A stretch of DNA of 64,000 nt from Sphingobacteriaceae bacterium (GCA_016705695.1 JADJLA010000011.1:62001-126000); one strand, 5' to 3'. Positions 18,239 through 27,690 are shown, counted from the stretch's first letter. Notes: generated by a model not told the origin, from the sequence alone. Program-made: numbers and translations.

Positions 18239-19010
18239 AGAATTCTGTTACTAAATTATCATAACACAAATAGTAAACACCTTTTTTAAGATTATCTATT
18301 CCAATATTCTTTCCAAAACCCTTCTTCACAACAACACCATATGAATCATACACTTCATAAGCTGTTTCATCACTAAAGTCAATTGATTTGTTTTTTAATA
18401 CAGCAAAACTTGGTTTTTGTGTGCTTGAATTAACTGAGATCTCCTTTGAAAAACGAGATAGGCTTGCATTTCCTTTTTGCTTAACGCGGAATTTATTTTC
18501 GCCACTGTGCATTTTAACTTGAAAAGCGTAATCGTGATTATTAGGAGTTCCTGCACCGCCAACTTCTCCAACCGGTATCCACTTATTCCATTTGAAAGTT
18601 TCAATAATGTAAGGTAAAGCACCTGATTCGTTCTTTGTTGTCCACTTTAATAAACCAGTTTCTGAAATATTCATTACCAATACATCAAACGTTGGCTTTG
18701 GTAGAAGATCATCAGCATTTAAAACTTTTGGTAAACAACCTTCTTTGTGTGAGATCTCTACAGTAACCTGCTCGCCAAATTTTAATTGCAAGGCAGACAG
18801 ATCAATTTCAAAAGCACTTGAATTAGTTTCGTCTGTAGTGATCTTTCCGTTCACTTTTATCTCTTGTGCACAAAAACCTACCCCGCTATTTCCGAAGTAA
18901 TTTTGTACAAAGAGGTTCTTGTTTTGATATTTCCCCTCAATGATGATGACACCGGCATTTGTTTTACCAACTAAAACGGTTAGAAAAAGTAATGCTAAGA
19001 GATTCTTCAT
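18231..19010 (-). CDS. Secreted hypothetical protein with a T9SS-like C-terminus
   Basis: A 259-residue protein. A signal peptide covers residues 1-19 (MKNLLALLFLTVLVGKTNA). The middle is beta-rich, probably immunoglobulin-like or fibronectin-like. The last 45 residues (YEVYDSYGVVVKKGFGKN, then IDNLKKGVYYL) resemble a type A T9SS sorting domain, although the usual LFPNP opening is absent, so export by T9SS is uncertain. Function is unknown. Its 3' end overlaps the convergent Nudix gene by 8 nt. Confidence 0.65.
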   Translation of the reverse strand: MKNLLALLFLTVLVGKTNAGVIIIEGKYQNKNLFVQNYFGNSGVGFCAQEIKVNGKITTDETNSSAFEIDLSALQLKFGEQVTVEISHKEGCLPKVLNADDLLPKPTFDVLVMNISETGLLKWTTKNESGALPYIIETFKWNKWIPVGEVGGAGTPNNHDYAFQVKMHSGENKFRVKQKGNASLSRFSKEISVNSSTQKPSFAVLKNKSIDFSDETAYEVYDSYGVVVKKGFGKNIGIDNLKKGVYYLCYDNLVTEFSK

Positions 19011-19054
19011 ATTGTATAAATTTACCCTTCAAAAGTAGTCAAAAAATCGTCGAA

Positions 19055-19246
19055 TTACAAGAATTTTCTTAATTTAACAATAAGGTAAAGTACGCCCACG
19101 AATGTTAATAACCCAACTAAAACAAGGTAGTTGCGGCGATAGTGTGTTCGTATGTTTTTTAAGTCCTCACGGTAACTCCAAATGAGAACCCCTATAAAAA
19201 CAACAACAAAAATTAGTGTGAATAAAATTCTTCCGGAAGTAAACAT
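19055..19246 (-). CDS. Small two-helix inner-membrane protein
   Basis: A 63-residue protein with two hydrophobic helices (about 8-24 and 40-57) joined by a basic, polar loop (REDLKNIRTHYRRN). I do not recognise a named family. The gene has a clear -7 box 4 nt upstream of its ATG and a tight divergent arrangement with the WG-repeat gene, which supports it being real. Role unknown. Confidence 0.65.
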   Translation of the reverse strand: MFTSGRILFTLIFVVVFIGVLIWSYREDLKNIRTHYRRNYLVLVGLLTFVGVLYLIVKLRKFL

Positions 19247-19250
19247 GCTG

Positions 19251-19277
19251 CAAAGTTAATCTAAACATTTAATTTTG
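19251..19277. promoter_or_regulatory. Back-to-back leaderless promoters
   Basis: Minus-strand -7 box TAACTTTG is at 19258-19251, ending 4 nt before the ATG at 19246. Plus-strand -7 box TAATTTTG is at 19270-19277, ending 10 nt before the GTG at 19288. The whole divergent control region is only 41 nt. RNA polymerase binding at the two promoters must overlap. Confidence 0.6.
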
Positions 19278-19287
19278 CTTACAATTT

Positions 19288-21363
19288 GTGAAACTGCATT
19301 CAATTAAAATATCGATCTTCTTTGTTCTTCTTAGCGCTGCTTTAACAAGTTCAACTATCTCCAAAGCCTTTGAGGCTCTAAGCATTCACGATTATTTTAA
19401 GGCGCGAAAGCTCTTCTATTCACTTAATAAAAAACAGTATAATTCACAAGCCTGTTATGGCTTGGCTGTGATCTTTAACCGAAACAACAATCCGTTTTAT
19501 AATGCAGATAGTGCCTGTAAATACATTCATATCAGCCTAAATCGTTTAGATGAAGGGGTGCCGAAGCTACAATTGGCGGGCTTTACAGCCGATCGACAAA
19601 ACATTCAACAACTACTCGATACTATTTCTTTCAAGCAACTGAAGATGTGCTTATTAGAGAATTCAATTAAAGTATATAACGATTTTCTTGAGAAAAACTA
19701 TTTGGCATCAACTAAATATCGCACGGCCGCCATTGCTAATCGCGATGAATTAGAATACAATCATATCAGAGAAATTAATAAAAGCGATAGTACTCAGCTT
19801 TTTTTGATCGAACACCCTTTAAGCGTTTTTAAAGACGAGGCCTATAAATTGATGGAAAGGCAAATTTTTGAAGAGATCACTCAAGACGGAAAAGAACAGA
19901 GTTATCTTTATTTTATAGAACATCACCACAAGAATTCAAATTTAAATAATGCTTACGATGCTTTGCTGGAACTTTACAAAACAACAAAAAGCAAAACGGG
20001 GACCGCAGCATTCATTAAAAATTATCCTAAAGCTATTCACCGTTCGGAAGCCTGGCAATTACTTTTTACCATAAGTGTAAAAACATTCACCAAAGAAGAG
20101 TTAGAGAATTTCATTACTGCCTATCCCGATTTTCCTTTTCGTAATTCTATTTTAAAAGAAGTACAACTCAACGATCTTGTTTTAATTCCTATTGAAAAAA
20201 ATGAACGCATTGGCTTTGCTGATACCACAGGAAAAATTTTAATTGAGCCTTTGTACGATGAAGTAAGTGATTTTAGAGAGGGTTTAAGCATTGTACACAA
20301 AAACGATTCAGTATTCTTTATCAATAAAGAGAATGTAAATACACTTCAAAGGATCTTTACGGATGCCCTACCCTTTCACAATGGATTAGCGCCCGTAAAA
20401 GTAAACGAAAGGTGGTTTTTAATTGATCGCTCAGGAGAAATAAGGTCAGAGGCCTTTGATGAAGTAAACGAATTAAGCGAAGATCTTTACATTGTAAAAC
20501 AAGCTAATTTTTATTGCGCTATTGATGAATACGCGCAAAAAATTTATCCATGCAAATTTGATAAACTCGGCTACCTTAAAAACAGTTGCGCCTACTATCA
20601 ACTCGAAGGAAAATATGGCTTTATTACAAGGAGTGGTTATGTTCACAAACCTGAATTTGAATGGATCTCTGACTTTAGTTCAACTGGTTTAGCCATCTAT
20701 AAACTCAATAATAAATTTGGTTTGATACGCAATAACGGCAAGATCTTACTCGATCCAAAATATGATCTTATTCAGGTTTGCACTGATAACATTTATTTAC
20801 TTGTTCTAAATAATTCTTATGGTTTCTATTCTTCCAACGCTTGCTTTTTAAGCGAAGTAATTTACGACTATGAAAAAGAACGCTCTATTAAATTCTATAC
20901 AAACGGAAGTGTTCTTAAGCTTCTAAAAAAGAAAAGCGAGGCTTTGATGGATCTTAACGGGCGGATCAGTATTGATTTTAATACATACCAAGAAATTGGT
21001 TTTGCTTCTAACGGACTCATTCGCATTAAAAAGAATAATAAATACGGTTTTGTTGATCGCAAATTAAATCAGGTAATTCCTTTCAAATATATTACAGCTA
21101 CCGATTTTGAAGATAGCCTTGCTATTGTGTCCACCAAAAATGGCTTCTCAATAATAAACACCAATGGAGAAGTGATAGAAAGCTCTGTTACAAAGATAGA
21201 AAAGCCGGCCAAAGGCCTTTTTTTGATAGAAACCGAAGAAGGCAACCAATTGGTTAATAAAAAAGGCAATAGACTGTTCTCAAATTTAAGCTCCTTCGAA
21301 CTTAATGGAAAATACCTTATAATTTATCTCAACAATGGTGAAATAAAAATTGTAAGGACCTGA
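19288..21363 (+). CDS. WG-repeat protein (exported)
   Basis: A 691-residue protein starting at GTG. An N-terminal signal-like segment covers residues 1-27. A helical, TPR-like region follows (about 30-300), and then many WG/KWG repeats of about 25-35 residues from about 305 to the end (GFADTTGKILIEPLYDEV, GLIRNNGKILLDPKYDLI, GFVDRKLNQVIPFKYI). WG repeats form beta-propeller-like folds and are often found in secreted or surface proteins; the binding partner is unknown. Its promoter is shared head-to-head with the small membrane protein. Confidence 0.85.
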   Translation: MKLHSIKISIFFVLLSAALTSSTISKAFEALSIHDYFKARKLFYSLNKKQYNSQACYGLAVIFNRNNNPFYNADSACKYIHISLNRLDEGVPKLQLAGFTADRQNIQQLLDTISFKQLKMCLLENSIKVYNDFLEKNYLASTKYRTAAIANRDELEYNHIREINKSDSTQLFLIEHPLSVFKDEAYKLMERQIFEEITQDGKEQSYLYFIEHHHKNSNLNNAYDALLELYKTTKSKTGTAAFIKNYPKAIHRSEAWQLLFTISVKTFTKEELENFITAYPDFPFRNSILKEVQLNDLVLIPIEKNERIGFADTTGKILIEPLYDEVSDFREGLSIVHKNDSVFFINKENVNTLQRIFTDALPFHNGLAPVKVNERWFLIDRSGEIRSEAFDEVNELSEDLYIVKQANFYCAIDEYAQKIYPCKFDKLGYLKNSCAYYQLEGKYGFITRSGYVHKPEFEWISDFSSTGLAIYKLNNKFGLIRNNGKILLDPKYDLIQVCTDNIYLLVLNNSYGFYSSNACFLSEVIYDYEKERSIKFYTNGSVLKLLKKKSEALMDLNGRISIDFNTYQEIGFASNGLIRIKKNNKYGFVDRKLNQVIPFKYITATDFEDSLAIVSTKNGFSIINTNGEVIESSVTKIEKPAKGLFLIETEEGNQLVNKKGNRLFSNLSSFELNGKYLIIYLNNGEIKIVRT

Positions 21364-21380
21364 GTTTATTTATACATTTG
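21350..21380 (+). promoter_or_regulatory. Promoter of serC
   Basis: TTG at 21350-21352 and TACATTTG at 21373-21380 are 20 nt apart, which is consensus spacing. The -33 element lies inside the end of the upstream WG-repeat gene. The leader is about 25 nt. Confidence 0.65.
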
Positions 21381-21408
21381 CTGTTCAAAATTTTACATTT
21401 CTTTTAAT

Positions 21409-22494
21409 ATGATAGCAACGACTACAAAAATTCACAATTTTAGCGCAGGCCCCGGTATTTTACCAATTGATGTTTTAAAACAAGCATCCGAAGCCTGCAT
21501 CAATTTTGATAATATGGGTTTATCTCTTCTAGAGATCTCTCACCGCAGCAAAAATTATGTTGCTGTAATGGATGAAGCACGTCAATTAGTAAAAGATCTT
21601 TTTGAGGTTGGTAATGATTACGAAGTATTGTATTTGGGCGGAGGCGCGAGTACACAATTTGCTATGGTACCCTATAATTTACTTACAGAAAATGGTTTTG
21701 CAGCTTATGTAAATACCGGTGTTTGGGCAAGTAAAGCAATTAAAGAAGCAAAGATCTTAGGCAATGTAAAAGTGATAGCATCATCGGAAGATAAAAAATT
21801 CACTTACGTTCCTAAAGGTTACGAAATTCCGGCCGATGCTGATTATTTTCACTGCACTTCAAACAATACAATTTTTGGCACGCAAATGAAAGCGTTCCCA
21901 AAATGTCCTGTGCCCTTAGTGTGCGATATGAGCTCTGATCTATTTAGCCGCAAGGTGAATGCAAAAGATTTTTCGTTGATCTATGCAGGTGCTCAAAAAA
22001 ATATGGGTCCTGCCGGAAGTACAATGATATTGGTTAAAAAAGATATTTTAGGAAAGAACGGACGCAAAATGTTATCAATGTTAGATTACAATGCGCACAT
22101 CAAAGGAGAAAGTATGTATAATACCCCTCCAGTATTTCCGGTTTATGTAAGCATGCTTACTTTACGCTGGTTAAAACAAAATGGCGGCGTTGAGTGGATA
22201 GAAAAAATAAATCAAACAAAAGCAGATACATTATATAATGAGATCGATCGCAATTCATGTTTTGTTGGAACCGTTGCAAAAGAAGATCGCAGCTTTATGA
22301 ACGTTTGTTTTTTACCAACTAAGCCCGAGTACGAAGCTGAATTTGATAAATTGGCCAAAACTTATAACCTAAGTGGGATAAAAGGTCACCGCGATGTTGG
22401 CGGATACCGTGCTTCTTTATACAATGCTTTACCTTTAGAAAGCGTTAATGCTTTGGTGGAAGCTATGAAAGAATTCGAAAAGAAATTTGCCTAA
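21409..22494 (+). CDS. serC: Phosphoserine aminotransferase
   Basis: A 361-residue class V PLP aminotransferase that converts 3-phosphohydroxypyruvate and glutamate to phosphoserine in serine synthesis (it also acts in the pyridoxal 5-phosphate route). Motifs include NFSAGPGILP at the N-terminus, LGGGASTQF for phosphate binding, and AGAQKNMGPAG with the PLP lysine near residue 190. The C-terminal GIKGHRDVGGYRASLYNA is diagnostic. serA is not adjacent, which is a departure from the common serC-serA pairing. It is cytoplasmic. Confidence 0.97.
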   Translation: MIATTTKIHNFSAGPGILPIDVLKQASEACINFDNMGLSLLEISHRSKNYVAVMDEARQLVKDLFEVGNDYEVLYLGGGASTQFAMVPYNLLTENGFAAYVNTGVWASKAIKEAKILGNVKVIASSEDKKFTYVPKGYEIPADADYFHCTSNNTIFGTQMKAFPKCPVPLVCDMSSDLFSRKVNAKDFSLIYAGAQKNMGPAGSTMILVKKDILGKNGRKMLSMLDYNAHIKGESMYNTPPVFPVYVSMLTLRWLKQNGGVEWIEKINQTKADTLYNEIDRNSCFVGTVAKEDRSFMNVCFLPTKPEYEAEFDKLAKTYNLSGIKGHRDVGGYRASLYNALPLESVNALVEAMKEFEKKFA

Positions 22495-22499
22495 GGATC

Positions 22500-22680
22500 T
22501 CACTACGTTACAATGAAAAAATCGTTGATGCTTGGCAACAAGATATGACCTCGAACTGCCAAAACTCAATGAACATTTTTTCATAATATCATTACCGAAT
22601 ATTATTCCATTCAGGAAAAATGATTCTAATCATTTAGTTTTTTGATAATAGTAGTACTTTTACATTATTAAAATTGAAGT
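22500..22680. other. Interval between serC and the hypothetical gene
   Basis: It contains an imperfect inverted repeat (ATGAAAAAAT at 22513 facing ATTTTTTCAT near 22575) and AT-rich sequence. I see no gene or clear terminator. Confidence 0.3.
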
Positions 22681-23250
22681 GTGCACAGCATAGAACCATT
22701 TTATAATTGGCGACATCTATACGTGGCGGCGGAAGACCCCCACTCGCCTTTTTATGCGCGTGAGTATAGCGAGTTTGAATACAGCAATACCATTTACAAT
22801 TATTTTATTCATCCTCAGTGGGACGATATGGGAAGCGAAACCATGTATGTCAAAATCTTATTTGTTGATTATACTGAGAATTACGCCATCATTGAATTAA
22901 TTGGCGAATGGAATGATGCTATCAATAACGATGTGATGTATTTGAAACGCGATATTATAGATGAGATGGGCTATTTGGGTGTAAATAAATTTATCATCAT
23001 TGGCGAGAATGTTTTAAATTATCATCCAAGCGACGATAGTTATTACGAAGAATGGTTTGAAGATAATGGAGAAAGCGGCTGGATCGTATTCTTAAATTTT
23101 CGTGATCATGTTCTAAAAGAATTCCAAAAAGCACACATTGATTATTATTTTGTAAGCGGTGGCGAATTGGACGAGTTTGAATGGCGAAAATTCTCGCCAG
23201 GCCAGGTTTTCGGAAATGTATGTAAAGTAATTAGTAAGCGATTGGGTTAA
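22681..23250 (+). CDS. Conserved hypothetical protein
   Basis: A 189-residue acidic, aromatic-rich soluble protein. It starts at GTG 22681 (VHSIEPFYNW) and has neither signal peptide nor membrane segment. The composition (many Tyr, Trp, Asp, Glu, Asn) is unusual. I do not recognise a catalytic motif. The 3' end meets the convergent lipoprotein gene with a 4-nt overlap. A promoter-like ACTTTTACATTATT sits upstream but does not match the consensus well. Role unknown. Confidence 0.7.
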   Translation: MHSIEPFYNWRHLYVAAEDPHSPFYAREYSEFEYSNTIYNYFIHPQWDDMGSETMYVKILFVDYTENYAIIELIGEWNDAINNDVMYLKRDIIDEMGYLGVNKFIIIGENVLNYHPSDDSYYEEWFEDNGESGWIVFLNFRDHVLKEFQKAHIDYYFVSGGELDEFEWRKFSPGQVFGNVCKVISKRLG

Positions 23251-23618
23251 TCCCCATCCGTAATGTACAAAGTGATCGAAGCAGTTTCTTTTGCTCTTAC
23301 TTTTACTGCTTGACCTCCTACTACTGTATATGGTGCAGGAATTCCGTAATCATATCCAAAACCGTAAATAAAATATTTTCCTTTATATACATTAAATTTA
23401 AAGTAGCCATTATCATCGGCTCTTACTTTAGCATCATAAACCGTTGTGTCTCCATCAGGTTGATCTATGGCCTTAAATTTTATGAATACAGAGGCTCCTT
23501 TAATGTTCTTTGTGTGATGTTTCACCGTTCCTTCAATAACGCAATCGCCACCAAGGTCGTTCTTTTTACAAGTAACAAATAACAACACAACAATTACCAA
23601 GGCAATTATTTTTCTCAT
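23247..23618 (-). CDS. Small lipoprotein, carboxypeptidase-regulatory-like fold
   Basis: A 123-residue lipoprotein. The signal peptide and lipobox are LIVVLLFVT|C near residue 16. The mature part (VEGTVKHHTKNIKGASVFIKF, then DDNGYFKFNVYKGKY) has the beta-sandwich pattern of CarboxypepD_reg-like domains, found in many Bacteroidota surface proteins. I chose the start at 23618 (MRKIIALV) because it places the signal sequence at the N-terminus. It begins 1 nt after the stop of the di-haem peroxidase gene, so the two are co-translated. Confidence 0.8.
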   Translation of the reverse strand: MRKIIALVIVVLLFVTCKKNDLGGDCVIEGTVKHHTKNIKGASVFIKFKAIDQPDGDTTVYDAKVRADDNGYFKFNVYKGKYFIYGFGYDYGIPAPYTVVGGQAVKVRAKETASITLYITDGD

Positions 23619-23619
23619 C

Positions 23620-24666
23620 TTAATTTCCATTTGGATCAGCAAATTTTTGATCGTTAATAAATTCGTAATCTGTAAGCGTGTGCAAAAATGCAATGATCTC
23701 GGTTTTTTCTTGTGCTGTTAATGGTATTCCACCAATCGGCATCAAAGGATCGTGATTGATAGTGTTTTGCAAATTTGTATAATGATCTAAACATTGTTGC
23801 AATGTAGTATAACGTCCATCATGCATGTAAGGACCGGTTAATCCAACATTTCGCAAACTAGGCGTTTTAAATTTATAACGATCTTGTGGTAATCCTGTAA
23901 TGTGAGCTCTTCCGCTATCATTTAAAAGAGGGTCAATAGCAATTCCATTATTTCTAAAACTAAAATCAGAGAATAGTGGTTCAACATGGCATTGTACGCA
24001 TTTAGCTTGAAACAAGTTATAACCCCGCAATTCCTCTTCAGTAAGTTTTACATTATGTTCATTGCGTTTATAGTGATCAAATTTACTACTGTAAGAATAC
24101 ATCAAACCCATAAATTGCGCCATCGATTTAAGCACGCGCGAATCAGTTGCTTCTTCGGTGCCATATGCTTTTAAAAATAGTTGTTTGTATTTAGCGCTGT
24201 TTTGAAGTTTTATAATAACGTTAGCGAACTTCTCGCCCATTTCAATTGGATTTTGAATTGGCCCTATTGGTTGCACTTCAATGTGATTTATCCCTCCATC
24301 GTGCATAAAACTGTTATGCCAAGTAACATTAAATATTCCTGGCGCATTGCGGTTTCCAAGAAGATCATTGATGCCATGGCTGAATTTATGTTCGGCATGT
24401 GCAAAAGCCACAAATTGCTGATGACAAGAACCACATGAAATAGTATTATCAACCGAAAGAATAGGATCGTAAAACAATTCTCGTCCCAAATTAAACACCT
24501 CTGCTTTTATTGGGTTGTTTGAAAATGAATAAACCGGCGCAGGCCAACCTGCAGGACTAATTTCCTTTAATTCATCTTCGGAAACAATGTTGATCTTAGG
24601 GTCAACTTTACACCCAATAAGTATAGCAAATGAACTTACTGCTAAAATATATTTCTTAAATCTCAC
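23620..24666 (-). CDS. Di-haem cytochrome c peroxidase family lipoprotein
   Basis: A 348-residue MauG/CcpA-type protein. A lipobox Cys follows LIG near residue 19. Two haem-binding CxxCH motifs are present, CGSCH near residue 79 and CVQCH near 223. The family reduces hydrogen peroxide in the periplasm using c-type cytochromes, or performs related two-haem redox chemistry as in MauG. It starts at GTG 24666. It forms a two-gene operon with the small lipoprotein, and both are predicted to be anchored to the same envelope compartment. Confidence 0.9.
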   Translation of the reverse strand: MRFKKYILAVSSFAILIGCKVDPKINIVSEDELKEISPAGWPAPVYSFSNNPIKAEVFNLGRELFYDPILSVDNTISCGSCHQQFVAFAHAEHKFSHGINDLLGNRNAPGIFNVTWHNSFMHDGGINHIEVQPIGPIQNPIEMGEKFANVIIKLQNSAKYKQLFLKAYGTEEATDSRVLKSMAQFMGLMYSYSSKFDHYKRNEHNVKLTEEELRGYNLFQAKCVQCHVEPLFSDFSFRNNGIAIDPLLNDSGRAHITGLPQDRYKFKTPSLRNVGLTGPYMHDGRYTTLQQCLDHYTNLQNTINHDPLMPIGGIPLTAQEKTEIIAFLHTLTDYEFINDQKFADPNGN

Positions 24667-24794
24667 TGAATTATAATGCTTGAAGGTACAAAAAAAACAT
24701 TGGTTTAAAGGATAAATGGTGACCTAAATCACGCATTTGTTAGAAAAACATGAATAAATAGTCTTAATAAAGATGCTTAAAAACATTCCTTCCA

Positions 24795-24802
24795 TATCTT
24801 TG
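24795..24802 (+). promoter_or_regulatory. -7 promoter element of the phosphohexomutase gene
   Basis: TATCTTTG matches the consensus, 20 nt before the GTG start at 24823. No clean -33 element is seen. Confidence 0.5.
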
Positions 24803-24822
24803 TATCCTTAAATTAAAATAAC

Positions 24823-26217
24823 GTGACCTTAATAAAAAGTATTTCAGGAATAAGAGGAACCATTGGAGGTAAACCCGGTGATGGTTTAAGTCCGCTTGAT
24901 ATTGTAAAATTTACAACGGCATACGCCACTTGGTTAAAAGAAAACAGCAACTCTAAAAAATTAAAAGTGTTAATTGGCCGCGATGCGCGCATCAGTGGAG
25001 ATATGGTAAATCGTGTTGTGGCAGGCACATTAATGGGAATGGGAGTAGATGTGATAGATGCAGGATTAAGCACCACGCCCACTGTTGAAGTTGGTGTTAC
25101 CGAATTAAAAGCCGATGGTGGAATTATTTTAACCGCCAGTCATAATCCAAAACAATGGAATGCGTTAAAGTTATTAAATAGCAAAGGCGAATTTATTAGT
25201 GAGGCTGAAGGACAACGAATTTTAACCTTAGCTGAAGAACAAAATTTTAATTACTGCGAAGTTGGACAAGTTGGAACGTACAATATCAATGTAGATCTGC
25301 TAGCTATTCATATCCAACAAATTTTAAAATTGCCTTATGTAAATATAAAAGCCATTAAGGAAAAGAATTTTAGTATTGTAGTTGATGCAGTAAATTCAAG
25401 TGGTGCATTTGCAGTACCGGCTTTGTTAAGAGCATTAGGTGTAACCAATATTCATGTGATCAACGACGAAGCAAACGGACATTTTGCGCATAACCCCGAG
25501 CCTCTACCCGAGCATTTAACTGAGCTAAGCGCAACTATCTTAAAGAAAAAAGCACATTTAGGAATTAGTGTGGATCCGGATGTTGATCGCTTGGCCCTAG
25601 TTTGCGAAGATGGAGAAATGTTTGGTGAAGAATATACCTTGGTAGCTGTGGCTGATTATGTATTGCAACAGCACCCAAAAGGAAATACTGTAAGTAATTT
25701 ATCGAGCACGCGTGCTTTGCGCGATGTTACCGAAAAGCAAGGTGGCAAATACTCGGCCAGCGCTGTTGGAGAAGTAAATGTGGTACGCATGATGAAAGAA
25801 ACCAATGCAAAAATTGGGGGCGAAGGAAATGGTGGCGTTATTCTCCCTGAATTACATTATGGCCGCGATGCTTTAGTTGGTATTGCTATTTTCTTAACGC
25901 AATTAGCTAAGTATGCTAAGCCTGTTTCAATGTTGCGTAAATCGTATCCCAGTTATTTTATCTCTAAAAACAAGATCGAACTAACGCCCACAATAAACGT
26001 TGATAAAGTATTGGACAGCATAAAGTTGAAATATGCTAAGCAACCTATTAATTCAATTGATGGAGTGAAGATAGAATTTGATAATGAGTGGGTGCATTTA
26101 CGTAAAAGTAATACCGAGCCCATCATTCGAATTTACAGCGAAAGCGATAGCATGTCAACCGCCGATAGTTTGGCTAATAAGATCATAAACGATATTAAAG
26201 AGATCATTAAGAACTAA
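24823..26217 (+). CDS. glmM: Phosphoglucosamine mutase-like phosphohexomutase
   Basis: A 464-residue alpha-D-phosphohexomutase. GlmM converts glucosamine-6-phosphate to glucosamine-1-phosphate for peptidoglycan and lipid A. The phosphoserine loop is TASHNPKQWNALK near residue 102, the metal loop is DPDVDRLAL near 247, the sugar loop is GGEGNGG near 330, and the C-terminal phosphate loop is RKSNTEPIIRIY. It begins with GTG (VTLIKSISGIRGTIGG). Phosphomannomutase or phosphoglucomutase is the main alternative; the NAG-type sugar loop GEGNGG slightly favours GlmM. It is cytoplasmic. Confidence 0.85.
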   Translation: MTLIKSISGIRGTIGGKPGDGLSPLDIVKFTTAYATWLKENSNSKKLKVLIGRDARISGDMVNRVVAGTLMGMGVDVIDAGLSTTPTVEVGVTELKADGGIILTASHNPKQWNALKLLNSKGEFISEAEGQRILTLAEEQNFNYCEVGQVGTYNINVDLLAIHIQQILKLPYVNIKAIKEKNFSIVVDAVNSSGAFAVPALLRALGVTNIHVINDEANGHFAHNPEPLPEHLTELSATILKKKAHLGISVDPDVDRLALVCEDGEMFGEEYTLVAVADYVLQQHPKGNTVSNLSSTRALRDVTEKQGGKYSASAVGEVNVVRMMKETNAKIGGEGNGGVILPELHYGRDALVGIAIFLTQLAKYAKPVSMLRKSYPSYFISKNKIELTPTINVDKVLDSIKLKYAKQPINSIDGVKIEFDNEWVHLRKSNTEPIIRIYSESDSMSTADSLANKIINDIKEIIKN

Positions 26218-26223
26218 AATATC

Positions 26224-26459
26224 AGAGGCAGAAACCGCAAAGGTGCTAAAGCACATCGCAAAGGAGGCGCAAAGCTCGCTAAGGATCAACTAACCGCAAA
26301 AAAATAAGAAGGCAAAGGTGCTAAAGCACCTCGCTAAGAATTCTACCTCTTTGCGCAACGCCGAAGGCGTCTCTGCCTTCTTATTTAGTAATGGTGGACT
26401 CCGCGCTCTTTGCGTAAACCTTTGCGTGCGTCGTAGACGCCTTTGCGGTTTCTGCCTCT
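26224..26459. repeat. Large nested palindromic repeat
   Basis: Outer arms of 20 nt (AGAGGCAGAAACCGCAAAGG at 26224-26243 with CCTTTGCGGTTTCTGCCTCT at 26440-26459) enclose a second inverted repeat, AATAAGAAGGCA at 26303-26314 with TGCCTTCTTATT at 26374-26385. GCAAAGG and GGTGCTAAAGCAC subrepeats lie between. It is noncoding and fills most of the 301-nt gap between glmM and the desulfurase gene. It resembles the other palindromic families in the window but is far larger. Confidence 0.8.
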
Positions 26460-26479
26460 AAAAACCTAATATTTATTCG

Positions 26480-26487
26480 TAAATTTG
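26480..26487 (+). promoter_or_regulatory. -7 promoter element of the cysteine desulfurase gene
   Basis: TAAATTTG matches the consensus, 31 nt before the ATG. The -33 element is not clear. Confidence 0.55.
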
Positions 26488-26518
26488 TAGAACAAAGAAC
26501 ACATCTATCCTATCAAAA

Positions 26519-27661
26519 ATGAAAGTTTATTTAGATAACGCCGCAACAACAAAACTGGACGAAACCGTATTAGAAACCATGATTCCGGTAATGCGCGATG
26601 AGTATGGCAATCCATCTTCTATTCATGGTGCCGGTCGAAAAGTTCGCAGCCTAATTGAAGGTGCTCGAAAAAGCGTTGCCAAGCTTTTAAATGTAACTCC
26701 TGCCGAAATTTTCTTCACTTCAGGCGGAACAGAAGCAGACAATACAGCTATTGTTCAAACAGTTGAAAATCATAACATTAAGCATGTTATCTCAAGTAAA
26801 ATCGAGCATCACGCGGTTGAACATACCATAAGCGTTTTAGAAAAAAAAGGAAAGATAAAAGCATCTTGGGTTAATGTGGATGAGAAAGGTAATGTTGATC
26901 TTAACCATTTGGAGGAATTATTAAAAAACAATCCTCGCTCTTTAGTTTCGTTAATGCATGCCAATAATGAAATTGGAACGCTTCTACCAATAAAAGAAGT
27001 TGGAGAATTGTGCGAAAAATACAATGCGTTTTTTCATAGCGATACCGTGCAAACTGTTGGGCATTATCCAATTGACCTAAAAAACATAAAGGTTCACTTT
27101 ATTGCATGCGCTGCTCATAAATTCCACGGGCCAAAAGGTGTTGGCTTTTTATACATCAATCATACCGTAAAAATTGATCCATTCATTAATGGAGGTTCAC
27201 AAGAACGCAATATGCGCGGTGGAACTGAAAATGTATACGGGATAATTGGTCTGGCTAAAGCTTTAGAAATATGCTATAAAGAAATGGATGAGCATCTCAC
27301 TCATATATCGGGCTTAAAAGCCTATATGATGCAAAAACTAAAAGATTCTATTCCCGGAATTGAGTTCAATGGCGAAACCGAACCCGCCAAGTCTTTGTAT
27401 ACTGTACTTAACTGCCGATTTCCTAAACATGCCAATGCTGAAATGCTACTTTTTAACCTCGATATAGCCGGAATTTACGCCAGCGGAGGTAGTGCCTGTA
27501 CCAGTGGAAGTAACCAGGGAAGCCACGTCCTTAGAGGGATAAAGGCCGATATGGACCGCCCATCGGTACGTTTTAGCTTTTGTAAGCATAATACCAAAGA
27601 AGAGATCGATTTTGTGGTAAAAAAGCTTAACGAGCTCTTCGCAGTAGAACAAACATCCTAA
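26519..27661 (+). CDS. Cysteine desulfurase (IscS/NifS family)
   Basis: A 380-residue class V PLP enzyme that removes sulfur from cysteine for Fe-S clusters and thio-nucleosides. Motifs are YLDNAATTKLD at the N-terminus, SGGTEADNTAI for cofactor phosphate, CAAHKFHGPKG with the PLP lysine near residue 201, and the catalytic-loop GSACTSGSNQGSHVL near 325. The compact length and cysteine loop fit the IscS/NifS group rather than SufS. No isc scaffold genes are adjacent. It is cytoplasmic. Confidence 0.95.
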   Translation: MKVYLDNAATTKLDETVLETMIPVMRDEYGNPSSIHGAGRKVRSLIEGARKSVAKLLNVTPAEIFFTSGGTEADNTAIVQTVENHNIKHVISSKIEHHAVEHTISVLEKKGKIKASWVNVDEKGNVDLNHLEELLKNNPRSLVSLMHANNEIGTLLPIKEVGELCEKYNAFFHSDTVQTVGHYPIDLKNIKVHFIACAAHKFHGPKGVGFLYINHTVKIDPFINGGSQERNMRGGTENVYGIIGLAKALEICYKEMDEHLTHISGLKAYMMQKLKDSIPGIEFNGETEPAKSLYTVLNCRFPKHANAEMLLFNLDIAGIYASGGSACTSGSNQGSHVLRGIKADMDRPSVRFSFCKHNTKEEIDFVVKKLNELFAVEQTS

Positions 27662-27690
27662 AAACTGAAGCTTTTTTGCTAAAAAAGCAT

